This document shows, in pieces, positions 8,966 through 16,864 of a DNA stretch of 64,000 nucleotides. A program made the position numbers and the translations under genes. Within the stretch, counting starts at the first letter, position 1. Every line of letters starts with the position of its first letter. The stretch comes from Pseudomonadota bacterium. Lineage in GTDB: Bacteria; Pseudomonadota; Gammaproteobacteria; Burkholderiales; Gallionellaceae. The stretch is from the NCBI GenBank assembly GCA_021787435.1, contig JAJYLY010000007.1, positions 80,844-144,843 on the forward strand, written 5' to 3'. The notes under the pieces are model-generated. The model ran no database searches. It was not told the DNA's origin and was given only the letters and a program-made list of their open reading frames with translations.

Positions 8966-9811
8966 ATGTCGAGTGCAACTATCAAAATATTTTTAGTGCA
9001 TGGTGATCCGAAAAGACTTCGTACCGCTGAAATTTCAAATTGGACGGGTAAAGCCATTGCTGGCCCAAGAAGTGAATTTGATAACGTACTGGCAAGAGAA
9101 GAGTCATCAAACTCTGGTGTTTATTTTCTTACGGGAAATGATCCTGAGTCCGGAAAGCCAACTGTATATATTGGAGAAGCAGAATCTATCAAGGATAGGG
9201 TAAAGACTCACCTCGATAAGGATTTTTGGAATCAAATAATTTTCTTTATAAGCAAAGATGAAAATTTAACAAAAGCCCATATTCGCTATTTTGAAGGACA
9301 GTTAATAGAGCAAGCAAAAAATGCTGGGCGTGCGGTTCTAAAAAATTGTCAAGGTAGTGGGGCCAAGCTTCCTGAGTCAGATAGAGAAGATATGGAGGTC
9401 TTTATGATAAAGATGCTTCAGCTTCTCCCAACACTTGGGGTTGAAGTTCTTGTACCTGCTATTTCAGATACTGTTAAACCCGAAAAAAATGATTTGCTTT
9501 CATGTGAAATTAAGGGGCTCAAGGCGACTGGATATTTAACTCCTAATGGTATTGTTGTATTAAAGGGATCACAGGCAGTGCTTGCAGTAAGAGACTCATC
9601 ACACAAATATCCATGGTCGATATCACTTAGGGAGCGATTAAAGGAAGAGGGTCGTCTTGCTGTAGATGGCGAATGTTTAATTTTTACCAAGGATGTTGAG
9701 TTTTCAAGCCCAAGTGCAGCGGCAGCGGTTATTCATGGTGGTCAGGTTAATGGCCTAACTGCTTGGAAGAACAAGTTGGGGAAAAGCTTGAAGGATTTAG
9801 AGTCTAAGTAA
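8966..9811 (+). CDS. GIY-YIG nuclease-fold protein with C-terminal DUF4357
   Basis: About 281 residues. The first half carries a GIY-YIG-type core: GVYFLTG, then VYIGEAESIKDRVKTHL with the catalytic-type Tyr and Arg, then a helix with the acidic residue (RYFEGQLIEQA). The last ~100 residues fit DUF4357 (ATGYLTPNGIVVLKGSQAVL ... SPSAAAAVIHGG). This architecture is a common accessory-genome protein, sometimes found in defence or restriction contexts. The gene is clearly richer in A+T than its neighbours and stands alone, which suggests horizontal acquisition. The start is uncertain: ATG 8966 is preferred to TTG 8951, and neither has a clear Shine-Dalgarno. Substrate and partner are unknown. Confidence 0.75.
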   Translation: MSSATIKIFLVHGDPKRLRTAEISNWTGKAIAGPRSEFDNVLAREESSNSGVYFLTGNDPESGKPTVYIGEAESIKDRVKTHLDKDFWNQIIFFISKDENLTKAHIRYFEGQLIEQAKNAGRAVLKNCQGSGAKLPESDREDMEVFMIKMLQLLPTLGVEVLVPAISDTVKPEKNDLLSCEIKGLKATGYLTPNGIVVLKGSQAVLAVRDSSHKYPWSISLRERLKEEGRLAVDGECLIFTKDVEFSSPSAAAAVIHGGQVNGLTAWKNKLGKSLKDLESK

Positions 9812-9917
9812 TGACAATCGATGGAACTATTTGCTTTTCTGCGAAGTTTAAGTATGCGTGAAACATGAACAATCGAGTTGTTTGCAGTGAACAGCAGTTT
9901 ACAAAGGAGGGATCATC

Positions 9918-9992
9918 ATGGGCAGCAAAGACAAGAGGAAAGAATCCAAGGGCAAGAAACCGCAACCCAAGCCGGTGCCTGCGGGGAAGTGA
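9918..9992 (+). CDS. Very small basic peptide (24 aa)
   Basis: A 24-residue ORF (MGSKDKRKESKGKKPQPKPV...) with an almost perfect Shine-Dalgarno (AAAGGAGG, 7-8 bases before the ATG). The composition is very Lys-rich with a Pro-Gln-Pro stretch, like small basic proteins found in many proteobacterial genomes that are often left unannotated. It lies in a 321-base gap between the GIY-YIG gene and the cyclic-nucleotide-binding protein that otherwise shows no gene. The ribosome binding site is the main support; function is unknown. Confidence 0.5.
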   Translation: MGSKDKRKESKGKKPQPKPVPAGK

Positions 9993-10132
9993 AGCGGGGT
10001 TGACCTTGCACACATCGCCCGCAAGGCAGACTGGCGTGATCTTTCAGTGACAGGACTCGGTCTGTCGCGCTAAGATGACGGCAGTTGGGAGGCTTTTGAT
10101 TCGATGGTCAACCTTGAAAGGAGAACTTTGAA

Positions 10133-10618
10133 ATGAATGATGCCGCAGACTTCAGGCTGATCGGTAAATCATCGGTGTGCGCGGAAATCAGCGAGGAGGA
10201 AATGAAGACGCTGGCTTCGAAAATGGGGGTGCGCCATCTGAAGGATGGCGAGCTGCTGGTCAGCGAAGGGGATGCCGACCAGACGTTGTACATCCTCGCT
10301 GCGGGCAAGCTGGGCGTGATCAGCCGCGCCAGTGACGGCAGGGAAAGTCTGGTCTACACGATGATACAGGGGGAGTGCGCGGGCACGCGCGCATTTGTCG
10401 ACAAGACGCCGCGCAAGGCGACGCTGCGCGCGATCGGCGATGCGACGGTGTATACGCTGACCCCGCAAGCGTTTGATGAGGTTGTGGATGAACAGCCATT
10501 GCTGGCCTACAAGGTGATGCGCGCGCTGTTTCGGGTCACCCATTCCAACCTGATGCGGATGAACCAGGAGACCCAGGCACTCTCCAACTACATACACAAG
10601 ACGCACGGAAGGTATTGA
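10133..10618 (+). CDS. Cyclic nucleotide-binding domain protein (no DNA-binding domain)
   Basis: 161-residue protein consisting essentially of one cNMP-binding (CAP_ED) jelly-roll domain: GELLVSEGDADQTLYILAAG, then the phosphate-binding-cassette region GECAGTRAFVDKTPRKATLR, where Gly-Glu and the basic residues are retained. After the cassette there is only a helical tail and no helix-turn-helix, so it is not a Crp/Fnr transcription factor. A Shine-Dalgarno (AAAGGAG) precedes the ATG. Such stand-alone domains may act as ligand-sensing adaptor or regulatory subunits; the target here is not known. The short KTSC gene 16 bases downstream may be co-transcribed. Confidence 0.8.
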   Translation: MNDAADFRLIGKSSVCAEISEEEMKTLASKMGVRHLKDGELLVSEGDADQTLYILAAGKLGVISRASDGRESLVYTMIQGECAGTRAFVDKTPRKATLRAIGDATVYTLTPQAFDEVVDEQPLLAYKVMRALFRVTHSNLMRMNQETQALSNYIHKTHGRY

Positions 10619-10634
10619 TCTTCCGGCCGCGATC

Positions 10635-10892
10635 ATGGAAATGAAGAAGATCAATTCGGGAAAGCTGCGCGCGGCAGGTTACGATGCGCGCCTGAAGATA
10701 TTGCGGGTAGAGCTCGATAACGGCAGCACGCTTGAGCACGGCGGCGTGAGTGAGGACATATGGCGCAGGTTCTCAGCTTCGGGTTCTGCATGGAGTTTCT
10801 ACCGCGACAACATCGAGGAAGAGTTTGCGGCCAAGCGCGTATCAGGCAAGCCGGCAGCAGCAAAAAATCCGCTGGACGACCTGTTCGGCTAG
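10635..10892 (+). CDS. KTSC domain-containing protein
   Basis: 85-residue protein with the KTSC domain pattern: YDARLKILRVELDNGSTLEH followed by a GV-E-IW segment and the SGSAWSFYRDNIEEEF end, which corresponds to the family's conserved small-residue turn and final helix. The first Lys-rich residues (MEMKKINSGKLRAAG) fit the usual start. The domain is found alone or fused to nucleic-acid enzymes and its role is unknown. The gene follows the cNMP-binding protein closely and precedes the amidotransferase by 56 bases. Confidence 0.75.
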   Translation: MEMKKINSGKLRAAGYDARLKILRVELDNGSTLEHGGVSEDIWRRFSASGSAWSFYRDNIEEEFAAKRVSGKPAAAKNPLDDLFG

Positions 10893-10948
10893 TGCGCTCC
10901 GGCTGGCCATAGGCGATAATCGCGCATCGAAACAGACCGGAGTGTTGC

Positions 10949-12730
10949 ATGTGCGGAATTTGTGGTGAGTTGCGTCTGGATCACGGCTCGCCCGACATGG
11001 AGGCGGTCAGGCGCATGACCGCGAGGCTCGCGCTGCGCGGGCCGGACCATGAAGGTTATTACAGCGATGGCGCACTGGCTTTCGGCCACCGCAGGCTGTC
11101 CATCATCGATCTCAGTTCACATGCCGACCAGCCCATGCTGGACGAGGAGCTGAAGCTTGCGCTGGTGTTCAACGGCACCATCTACAATTACCGGGAGTTG
11201 CGCGTCGAGCTCATCGACATGGGCTACGAATTCTTCTCCACCGGCGACTCCGAGGTGATCATCAAGGCCTACCACGCGTGGGGCGAAAACTGCGTGCAGC
11301 GCTTCTACGGCATGTTCGCGTTTGCGATATGGGATATGCGCGACAAATCGCTGTTCTTTGCGCGCGACAGATTGGGTATCAAGCCGCTATACCATACGTT
11401 GAACGGCGAGCGCCTGCGCTTCGCCTCCACTCCCCAGGCGCTGCTCGCGGGAGGTGGCGTGGATACGCGCCTGGACCCGGTTGCGTTGCACCAGCATTTC
11501 ACGCTGCACGGTGTGGTGCCCGCCCCGCGCACGATACTTCAGGGCATCAGAAAACTGCCGCCGGCGCACACTCTGAAATTTTCTGCAACGGGCGAGGTGG
11601 TGCAGCGCTGTTACTGGACTCTGGACGCGACAAGGCCAAAGCAGGAACTCACGGAGCAGGAGTGGCTTTCTGCGACACGCATCGTCTTGCAGCGGGCGGT
11701 GGAGCGCCACAGGCTGGCATCCGACGTGCCGGTGGGCGTGCTGCTTTCGGGCGGACTCGATTCCAGCCTGCTGGTGGGACTGCTTGCCGATCATGTCGAC
11801 GAGCTGAATACCTTCTCCATCGGCTTCGAGGAAGTGGCGGGCGAGGTGGCCGACGAATTCGAATATTCCGATCTGGTTGCGGAAGAGTTCAAAACCCGGC
11901 ACCACAAGTTTGCGCTGCCCAATTCCGAGATACTGAAGCGGCTGCCCGATGCGATACGCGAGATGTCCGAGCCCATGGCAAGCTATGACGTGACGGCTTT
12001 TTATCTGCTGGGCGAGCGCGTGTCCCGGGAAGTCAAGGTCGTGCTGGCAGGGCAGGGGGCCGACGAGGTGTTCGGCGGCTACTTCTGGTATCCGCGCATG
12101 GATGCCGAGAAAGGCACTGCGCTAGAGCGGTTCTCGCGGCATTATTTCGACCGCGATCATGCCGAGTATCTGGAAATGATGAACGACGAATATGCGGTGC
12201 ACGATGTCACGAGCGCATGGGTATCCGAACAGCTAGAGCAGCAAGGAGCGGATGAGTTTCTGGACCAGGTGTTCAGGCTCGATGTGACGCGCCTGATGGT
12301 GGACGATCCGGTCAAGCGCGTGGATAACATGACCATGGCCTGGGGGTTGGAGGCGCGTGTGCCTTTTCTCGACCACGATCTGGTCGAGCTGGCAGCCAGG
12401 ATGCCGCCCCAACTGAAGCTCAAGGAAGGCGGCAAGTTTCCCCTCAAGGCCGTTGCGCGCGGTCTGATACCGGATGCGGTGATTGACCGCGCAAAGGGTT
12501 ATTTTCCGGTGCCTGCGTTAAAGCATGTCCGCGGCGATTTTCTCGGGAAGATAGCCTCCATCCTGAATTCGGATGCATGCATCAGGCGCAATCTTTACAG
12601 GCGCAGCTATGTGGAGAAGCTGCTGGCAAGTCCCGAGGCGCATCTCACGCGCATCCAGGGCAGCAAGCTCTGGCATCTGGCGCTGCTCGAATGGTGGCTG
12701 CAGGTCAATGTGGATGAAGCCAGTAGCTAG
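10949..12730 (+). CDS. Asparagine synthase-type glutamine amidotransferase (AsnB/Ngg-like)
   Basis: 593-residue cytosolic class II glutamine amidotransferase. Residue 2 is the catalytic Cys (MCGICGE), followed by glutaminase motifs LALRGPDHEGYY, GHRRLSIIDLS and FNGTIYNYRELR. The second half is an ATP-pyrophosphatase synthetase domain with the PP loop GVLLSGGLDSS and the GQGADEVFGGY motif. Length and style resemble the family that amidates N-acetylglutaminylglutamine (osmoprotectant synthesis) as well as AsnB; the acetyltransferase partner typical of that pathway is not adjacent. The reaction is therefore left as amidation of a carboxylate using glutamine and ATP. Its stop lies 3 bases from the stop of the convergent methyltransferase gene, with no obvious terminator between. 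Confidence 0.85.
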   Translation: MCGICGELRLDHGSPDMEAVRRMTARLALRGPDHEGYYSDGALAFGHRRLSIIDLSSHADQPMLDEELKLALVFNGTIYNYRELRVELIDMGYEFFSTGDSEVIIKAYHAWGENCVQRFYGMFAFAIWDMRDKSLFFARDRLGIKPLYHTLNGERLRFASTPQALLAGGGVDTRLDPVALHQHFTLHGVVPAPRTILQGIRKLPPAHTLKFSATGEVVQRCYWTLDATRPKQELTEQEWLSATRIVLQRAVERHRLASDVPVGVLLSGGLDSSLLVGLLADHVDELNTFSIGFEEVAGEVADEFEYSDLVAEEFKTRHHKFALPNSEILKRLPDAIREMSEPMASYDVTAFYLLGERVSREVKVVLAGQGADEVFGGYFWYPRMDAEKGTALERFSRHYFDRDHAEYLEMMNDEYAVHDVTSAWVSEQLEQQGADEFLDQVFRLDVTRLMVDDPVKRVDNMTMAWGLEARVPFLDHDLVELAARMPPQLKLKEGGKFPLKAVARGLIPDAVIDRAKGYFPVPALKHVRGDFLGKIASILNSDACIRRNLYRRSYVEKLLASPEAHLTRIQGSKLWHLALLEWWLQVNVDEASS

Positions 12731-12733
12731 CAG

Positions 12734-13879
12734 TTAGTTATTGGTTGATATTTTTGCAGCAAGCCGCCAGAGCGAGGTAGTTTCGGCCTTGCGTGCTTCA
12801 TGCAGCGCATCGCTGGCATCGGAGACCTTCGGGTGATGGGGCTTTGCATCCAGTTTTCCCAGGACGGCGAGCCCCGCCCTGTCCATCATGTCGAGCAGCT
12901 CTGCGCGGCTGCGCAGCCCGAGATGTTCCGCAAGGTCCGAGAGGATCAGCCAGCCTTCGCCATTTTCTTCGAGGTGGGACGCAAGCCCGTTGAGGAATCC
13001 CTTGAGCATGCGGTTCTCCGGATCATAGATCGCATGTTCCAGAGGGGAAGCCGGGCGCGCGGGCACCCAGGGCGGATTGCAGACTGCCAGGGATGCGCGC
13101 CCTTCCGGAAACAGATCGGCTTCGGCGATTTCGACCTGTGCATTCAAGCCCAGTCGTTCGATGTTTTCCCGCGCCGAGATCAGCGCGCGCTGATCCTGGT
13201 CTGTGGCTATGACGCGCTTTATGCCGCGTCGTGCCAGCACGGCGGCAAGCACACCTGTGCCTGTGCCGATGTCGAATGCGACGGGATGTGTCTTTAGCGC
13301 ATCCGGCAGAGGTGCCTTGGCCACGAGATCGACATATTCGCCGCGCACCGGGGAGAACACGCCGTAATGCGGATGGATGCGCGAATTCAGAAACGGAATC
13401 TGTACGCCGCTCTTGCGCCATTCATGCGCGCCTGTCAGCCCCAGCAGCTCGCGCAGCGATGCGACATAGGGTTCTTTCGCCGGGCCGTAAGCTTCTGCGC
13501 ATGCGCAGCGCATATCGGGTGCGCGGGACAGCGGGATGCTGTGGTCGGCATTGAAAGGGATCAGCAACATGGCCAGGGTGCGTGCGCGCTGCGACCTGGC
13601 CTGGCGGTAAAGGTGGAAGGCTTCGGCGGGTGAGGAAGGCGAGGCCTTCTTTGGTTTCCTGTCCGCGCGCCGCGCCATCGCATTGAGCAGCTGGCGCGCA
13701 TTCTGGAAATCCCCGCGCCACAGCAGCGCCGTGCCCTCGCAGGCGAGACGGTAGGCTGCATCGGCCCTCATGCGGTCGTCTGCAATCACCACGCGCCTAG
13801 GCGCAGGCATGCCGCTCTCTGAACGCCAGACGGCAGAACAATCCCTGCCTGCCTCATGCCAGTGAATGACCGAATTCAT
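12734..13879 (-). CDS. Class I SAM-dependent methyltransferase (NPPW type)
   Basis: 381-residue protein with a Rossmann-type methyltransferase domain in the second half: motif I DIGTGTGV at residues 203-210, acidic residue after beta-2 (ATDQDQR), and the NPPW motif at 268-271 that marks N-methylation of amide or base nitrogen (PrmC/RlmG/HemK-like). The N-terminal 190 residues form a separate domain with a basic, Ser/Pro-rich linker around residue 80. Substrate unknown; a ribosomal protein or rRNA base is plausible from the family. The start is immediately adjacent to the stop of the RIO kinase gene upstream on the same strand, so it is probably the last gene of a minus-strand operon. Confidence 0.8.
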   Translation of the reverse strand: MNSVIHWHEAGRDCSAVWRSESGMPAPRRVVIADDRMRADAAYRLACEGTALLWRGDFQNARQLLNAMARRADRKPKKASPSSPAEAFHLYRQARSQRARTLAMLLIPFNADHSIPLSRAPDMRCACAEAYGPAKEPYVASLRELLGLTGAHEWRKSGVQIPFLNSRIHPHYGVFSPVRGEYVDLVAKAPLPDALKTHPVAFDIGTGTGVLAAVLARRGIKRVIATDQDQRALISARENIERLGLNAQVEIAEADLFPEGRASLAVCNPPWVPARPASPLEHAIYDPENRMLKGFLNGLASHLEENGEGWLILSDLAEHLGLRSRAELLDMMDRAGLAVLGKLDAKPHHPKVSDASDALHEARKAETTSLWRLAAKISTNN

Positions 13880-14740
13880 TTACCTGCCTTCTTCCCGTTT
13901 CAATTGCTGGTAGCGCAGCCTTGCCTCATGGTCGTCGCGCGCCGTGGTGATCTCGCGCATCACGGCCTTGACGTCGGCTATTCTCTGGTTTTCCTCGATG
14001 CGTCCGGTCAGCACCGTGTCGGGAAAAAGTTCGCCGCGCTGGTATATCGCCCAGATCTCACTGCCATACTGGCTGTCCTTTAGCTCGGGTGCGAACTGGG
14101 AAAAATAATTGGCCAGATTGTCGACATCCCGCTTCAGCATCCTGCTGGCATTGTTGTTTGCGGCGGCATCCACCGCCTGGGGCAGGTCTATGATCACCGG
14201 CCCATTTTCATCGACGAGTATGTTGAATTCCGACAGGTCGCCGTGCACGATGCCCGCGCACAGCATCAGCACGACTTCGCGTATCAGCCTTGAGTGAAAC
14301 TCTCGCGCCTCGTCCGCGGTCAGTTCCAGGTCGTTTAGCCTGGGGGCTGCCGCACCGTTTCCGTCGGTCACGAGCTCCATCAGCAGCACGCCCTCGAAAA
14401 AACCGAAGGGGCGAGGCACGCGCACGCCTGCACTGGCCAGCTTGTACAGCGCGTCGACTTCGGAGCGCTGCCAGGCGGATTCCTGTTCCTGCCTGCCGTA
14501 GCGAGACCCTTTTTCCATCGCGCGCGCCTGGCGGCTGTTCTTTACCTTGCGCCCCTCTGTGTAGTGCACCGCCTGATGAAAGCCGCGCCGGTTGGCTTCC
14601 TTGTAAACCTTGGCACAACGTATCTCGTCGCCGCACTGGACGACATACACGGTCGCCTCCTTGCCGCTCATCAGCTGGCGCAGCACGGAATCCACGAGAC
14701 CGTCTTCGACCAGAGGCAGAATTCTTTTCGGTATTTTCAT
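13880..14740 (-). CDS. RIO-type serine/threonine protein kinase
   Basis: 286-residue cytosolic atypical kinase of the RIO1 family, widespread in proteobacteria. It has the RIO features: flexible glycine loop region (SGKEATVYVV), catalytic Lys 44 (CAKVYKE), catalytic loop HGDLSEFN at residues 166-173 and the metal-binding Asp in IIDLPQ (185). The N-terminal winged-helix domain of archaeal and eukaryotic RIO2 proteins is absent. Family members elsewhere act in ribosome maturation or phosphorylate other proteins; the substrate here is not known. The ATG overlaps the stop of the GTPase gene (ATGA), and its neighbours (ribosome-biogenesis GTPase, rRNA pseudouridine synthase, methyltransferase) suggest a ribosome-related role. 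Confidence 0.88.
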   Translation of the reverse strand: MKIPKRILPLVEDGLVDSVLRQLMSGKEATVYVVQCGDEIRCAKVYKEANRRGFHQAVHYTEGRKVKNSRQARAMEKGSRYGRQEQESAWQRSEVDALYKLASAGVRVPRPFGFFEGVLLMELVTDGNGAAAPRLNDLELTADEAREFHSRLIREVVLMLCAGIVHGDLSEFNILVDENGPVIIDLPQAVDAAANNNASRMLKRDVDNLANYFSQFAPELKDSQYGSEIWAIYQRGELFPDTVLTGRIEENQRIADVKAVMREITTARDDHEARLRYQQLKREEGR

Positions 14741-15621
14741 TGGAGTGCGATTTCGGACGAGCGGCTGACCATCGCCTCGCGCGATGCGGGGGTTTCCAGG
14801 CTGATGCGGCCAAGCTTCCCCGCGCGAAATTCGGTCAGCAGTATCATCGCGGCCTTTTCGAGGTCGGGCTCTCCGCCGCGCCCCTTGATCAGGCAGCCGC
14901 GTTTCTTTGCGATGGCTGTGACCACGTCAACGCCGTCCATTCCGGCAGTCCCGAATCCGAAGCGTTCGGTCAGACGTTCGGGGTAGTGCGCAAGCAGGTT
15001 GTCGGCCAGATGCTCTGCGACCTCTTCCTCGATCACCGCATTGCGCCCGATCGCGTGTATCGCGGCGAGCATGAAACCGTCCTCCTCGAATTCGATCTTC
15101 GGCCACATCAGGCCAGGCGAGTCGGTGAGCGTCATCTGGTCGCTGATCTTGTGGCACTGCTGGGACTTGGTCACCGCGGGCTCGTCGCCGACATTGGCCA
15201 CGCGGCGCTTCAGCAGCATGTTCATCAGCGTGGATTTGCCGACGTTGGGTATGCCCATGATCATCAGGCGCAGCGGCTTGTGCGTGCTGTTGCGATGGGG
15301 TGCGAGCGGCTGGCAGAGCCTGGGAACGCGGGCCGCGTCTGTTGCGCTCTTGCAGGAAAGCGCGACTGCGGAAACGCCCTGTTGTCTGTTGTAAAAATCC
15401 AGCCACTGACTGGTGATTGCGGGATCGGCCAGGTCGGCCTTGTTGAGTATCTTGAGGCAGGGGCGCTGGCGGTGCTCGCGCAGCTCCCTGATCATCGGGT
15501 TGGCGCTCGCCTCGGGCGCGCGCGCGTCCAGCACCTCGATCACGACATCGGTGAACTCCATCGTCTCGCCGGCTTTTCTGCGCGCTGAGGTCATGTGACC
15601 GGGAAACCACTGTATTGCCAT
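14737..15621 (-). CDS. ylqF: Ribosome biogenesis GTPase (YlqF/RbgA-like)
   Basis: 294-residue GTPase with circularly permuted motif order, diagnostic of the YlqF/RbgA/YawG class: G4 NKAD near residue 60, then G1 GIPNVGKST at 123-131, then G3 DSPG at 167-170. The N-terminus MAIQWFPGHMTSARRK is the canonical family start, so the ATG at 15621 is chosen over a longer open frame. In Bacillus the homologue promotes late 50S subunit assembly; in proteobacteria the role is inferred. The gene starts 2 bases after the stop of the pseudouridine synthase and overlaps the RIO kinase gene by 4 bases, so all three are likely translated from one mRNA. Confidence 0.9.
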   Translation of the reverse strand: MAIQWFPGHMTSARRKAGETMEFTDVVIEVLDARAPEASANPMIRELREHRQRPCLKILNKADLADPAITSQWLDFYNRQQGVSAVALSCKSATDAARVPRLCQPLAPHRNSTHKPLRLMIMGIPNVGKSTLMNMLLKRRVANVGDEPAVTKSQQCHKISDQMTLTDSPGLMWPKIEFEEDGFMLAAIHAIGRNAVIEEEVAEHLADNLLAHYPERLTERFGFGTAGMDGVDVVTAIAKKRGCLIKGRGGEPDLEKAAMILLTEFRAGKLGRISLETPASREAMVSRSSEIALQ

Positions 15622-15623
15622 TC

Positions 15624-16355
15624 TTAATCCAGTTTTGTAAAAGGTGGGGCAAGCTGCGCCAGTTGCGTTTCGTCGAGATAGCACCATGAACCGGGTGCGA
15701 TGCCAAGCTCTGCGAGTTTCAGGTTGCCGATCTGAGTGCGGACAAGTTCCGTGCAATGATTACCTGCCGCCGCCAGCATGCGCTTCACTTGGTGGTATTT
15801 TCCCTGTTCTAGCACGATTTCCAGTTGATATTCGCCACTCTTCCTGCAGTATTCCGCCGCAAGCAGGCCGGGCTCGTCGTGCAGTTTCACCCCGCCCAAC
15901 AGCAGTCCGACCAGGTCGGGCGTCACAGGGTCATGCGTGGTTGCGGCATAGACCTTGGGAACATGGCGCTTCGGCGAAGACTGCGCGTGGATGAAGGCAC
16001 CGTCATCGGACATCAACAGCAGTCCGGTGGTGTCGTGATCCAGTCTTCCGACGGGTTGCACATCGCGCAGTGCGAACTGGTCGGGCAAGAGGCTCAGGAC
16101 GCCGGGATGATGGCTGGGTTTTCTCGAGCACTCGAAGCCGGCTGGCTTGTATAGCGCGATATACACCTGCTCCCGATATGTCCAGGGTTCGCCGAAAACG
16201 GTGAATTGCAGTCCTTCAGTTTCAATCTGAAGCCCAGCGTCCGTGACAACGTCGCCGCCGATGCTGAAGTCGCCATTGCCTATCAGCCCCCTGCACCATT
16301 TGCGCGTGCCAAAACCCTGCGAATGTAGGATGCGATCGAGGGTCATTTTGCTCAT
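15624..16355 (-). CDS. rsuA: 16S rRNA pseudouridine synthase (RsuA family)
   Basis: 243-residue RNA-modifying enzyme. An N-terminal S4-like RNA-binding domain (LDRILHSQGFGTRKWCRGLI) is followed by the RsuA/RluB catalytic domain with the active-site segment GRLDHDTTGLLL (catalytic Asp 106) and the Lys-rich loop EQGKYHQVKRMLAAAGN. RsuA makes pseudouridine 516 in 16S rRNA; the close paralogues RluB, RluE and RluF have other targets, so the exact uridine is inferred. The start at 16355 (MSKMTLDRIL) is chosen because the S4 domain begins there; the open frame extends upstream without homology. It is first of a short run with ylqF, the kinase and the methyltransferase. Confidence 0.87.
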   Translation of the reverse strand: MSKMTLDRILHSQGFGTRKWCRGLIGNGDFSIGGDVVTDAGLQIETEGLQFTVFGEPWTYREQVYIALYKPAGFECSRKPSHHPGVLSLLPDQFALRDVQPVGRLDHDTTGLLLMSDDGAFIHAQSSPKRHVPKVYAATTHDPVTPDLVGLLLGGVKLHDEPGLLAAEYCRKSGEYQLEIVLEQGKYHQVKRMLAAAGNHCTELVRTQIGNLKLAELGIAPGSWCYLDETQLAQLAPPFTKLD

Positions 16356-16390
16356 GGCCGGGATTTTAACAGAATCAATGTCATGACAAG

Positions 16391-16430
16391 TGGCGAGTAG
16401 TAAGTCGGTTTTGCCACTTGCTACTCGCCA
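16391..16430. repeat. Inverted repeat with 10-base arms (GAGT-type short repeat)
   Basis: Perfect arms TGGCGAGTAG (16391-16400) and CTACTCGCCA (16421-16430) around a 20-base loop, between the start of the RsuA gene and the stop of the YchJ gene; the right arm includes the YchJ stop codon. The sequence AAGTGGCGAGT also occurs inside pdxA (around 32737), so this looks like one member of a dispersed short-repeat family. In RNA it would form a hairpin downstream of YchJ and could weaken read-through into RsuA, but there is no U tract. Confidence 0.6.
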
Positions 16431-16864
16431 GTGTTGGGGAACTGGCCATCCACATAAAACCACAGGCCGTCTTCAAACACGAAGCGGCTGATTTCGTGAA
16501 GTCGATGTGCGCGCCCTGCAATCCTGAATCGTGCGACAAATTCCACCGTGGCAGTATAAGTGGATTCTTGCGCGCTTTTTTTTATTTCAAGTCCCAGCCA
16601 TTTCGCGCCATCATCGAAATTGATGCTTGCAGGGCGGGTATCCGGATGCCAGGTGTCAAGCAGGTAGGCATCGAGTTTTTTCACATACGCGCTGTAGCGC
16701 GAGCGCACCAGGCTTTCCGGATCGGTTGCGGGAGTGCCTTCGTGGTAGCGGTCGCAGCAGGGGGAGGATCCGCCGCAGGGACAGGCAGATAACGCAGCGT
16801 CCGCGCAGCGATTCGTTTGCTTCCTCGCATGCTTGCGGGAGAGGGTTGGAGAGAGGGAATTCAT
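16421..16864 (-). CDS. YchJ/UPF0225 family protein with SEC-C-like metal motif
   Basis: 147-residue protein. Cysteine cluster CPCGG...PCC at about residues 28-37 followed by the family core VRSRYSAYVKKLDAYLLDTW and a C-terminal NTF2-like part (GLWFYVDGQF). The start at 16864 overlaps the YaeQ stop by ATGA. The first ~18 residues (MNSLSPTLSRKHARKQTNRC) appear to be translated from a common intergenic repeat (CCAACCCTCTCCCGC type) rather than from conserved protein sequence, so the native start may have been altered by that repeat. Function is unknown; the Cys cluster probably binds zinc. Confidence 0.8.
   Translation of the reverse strand: MNSLSPTLSRKHARKQTNRCADAALSACPCGGSSPCCDRYHEGTPATDPESLVRSRYSAYVKKLDAYLLDTWHPDTRPASINFDDGAKWLGLEIKKSAQESTYTATVEFVARFRIAGRAHRLHEISRFVFEDGLWFYVDGQFPNTGE

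Noticed and set aside
14290..15588. 432-codon plus-strand open frame opposite the RIO kinase and YlqF genes
   Set aside because: Arg/Pro-rich sequence without motifs; both minus-strand genes carry clear kinase and GTPase motifs.
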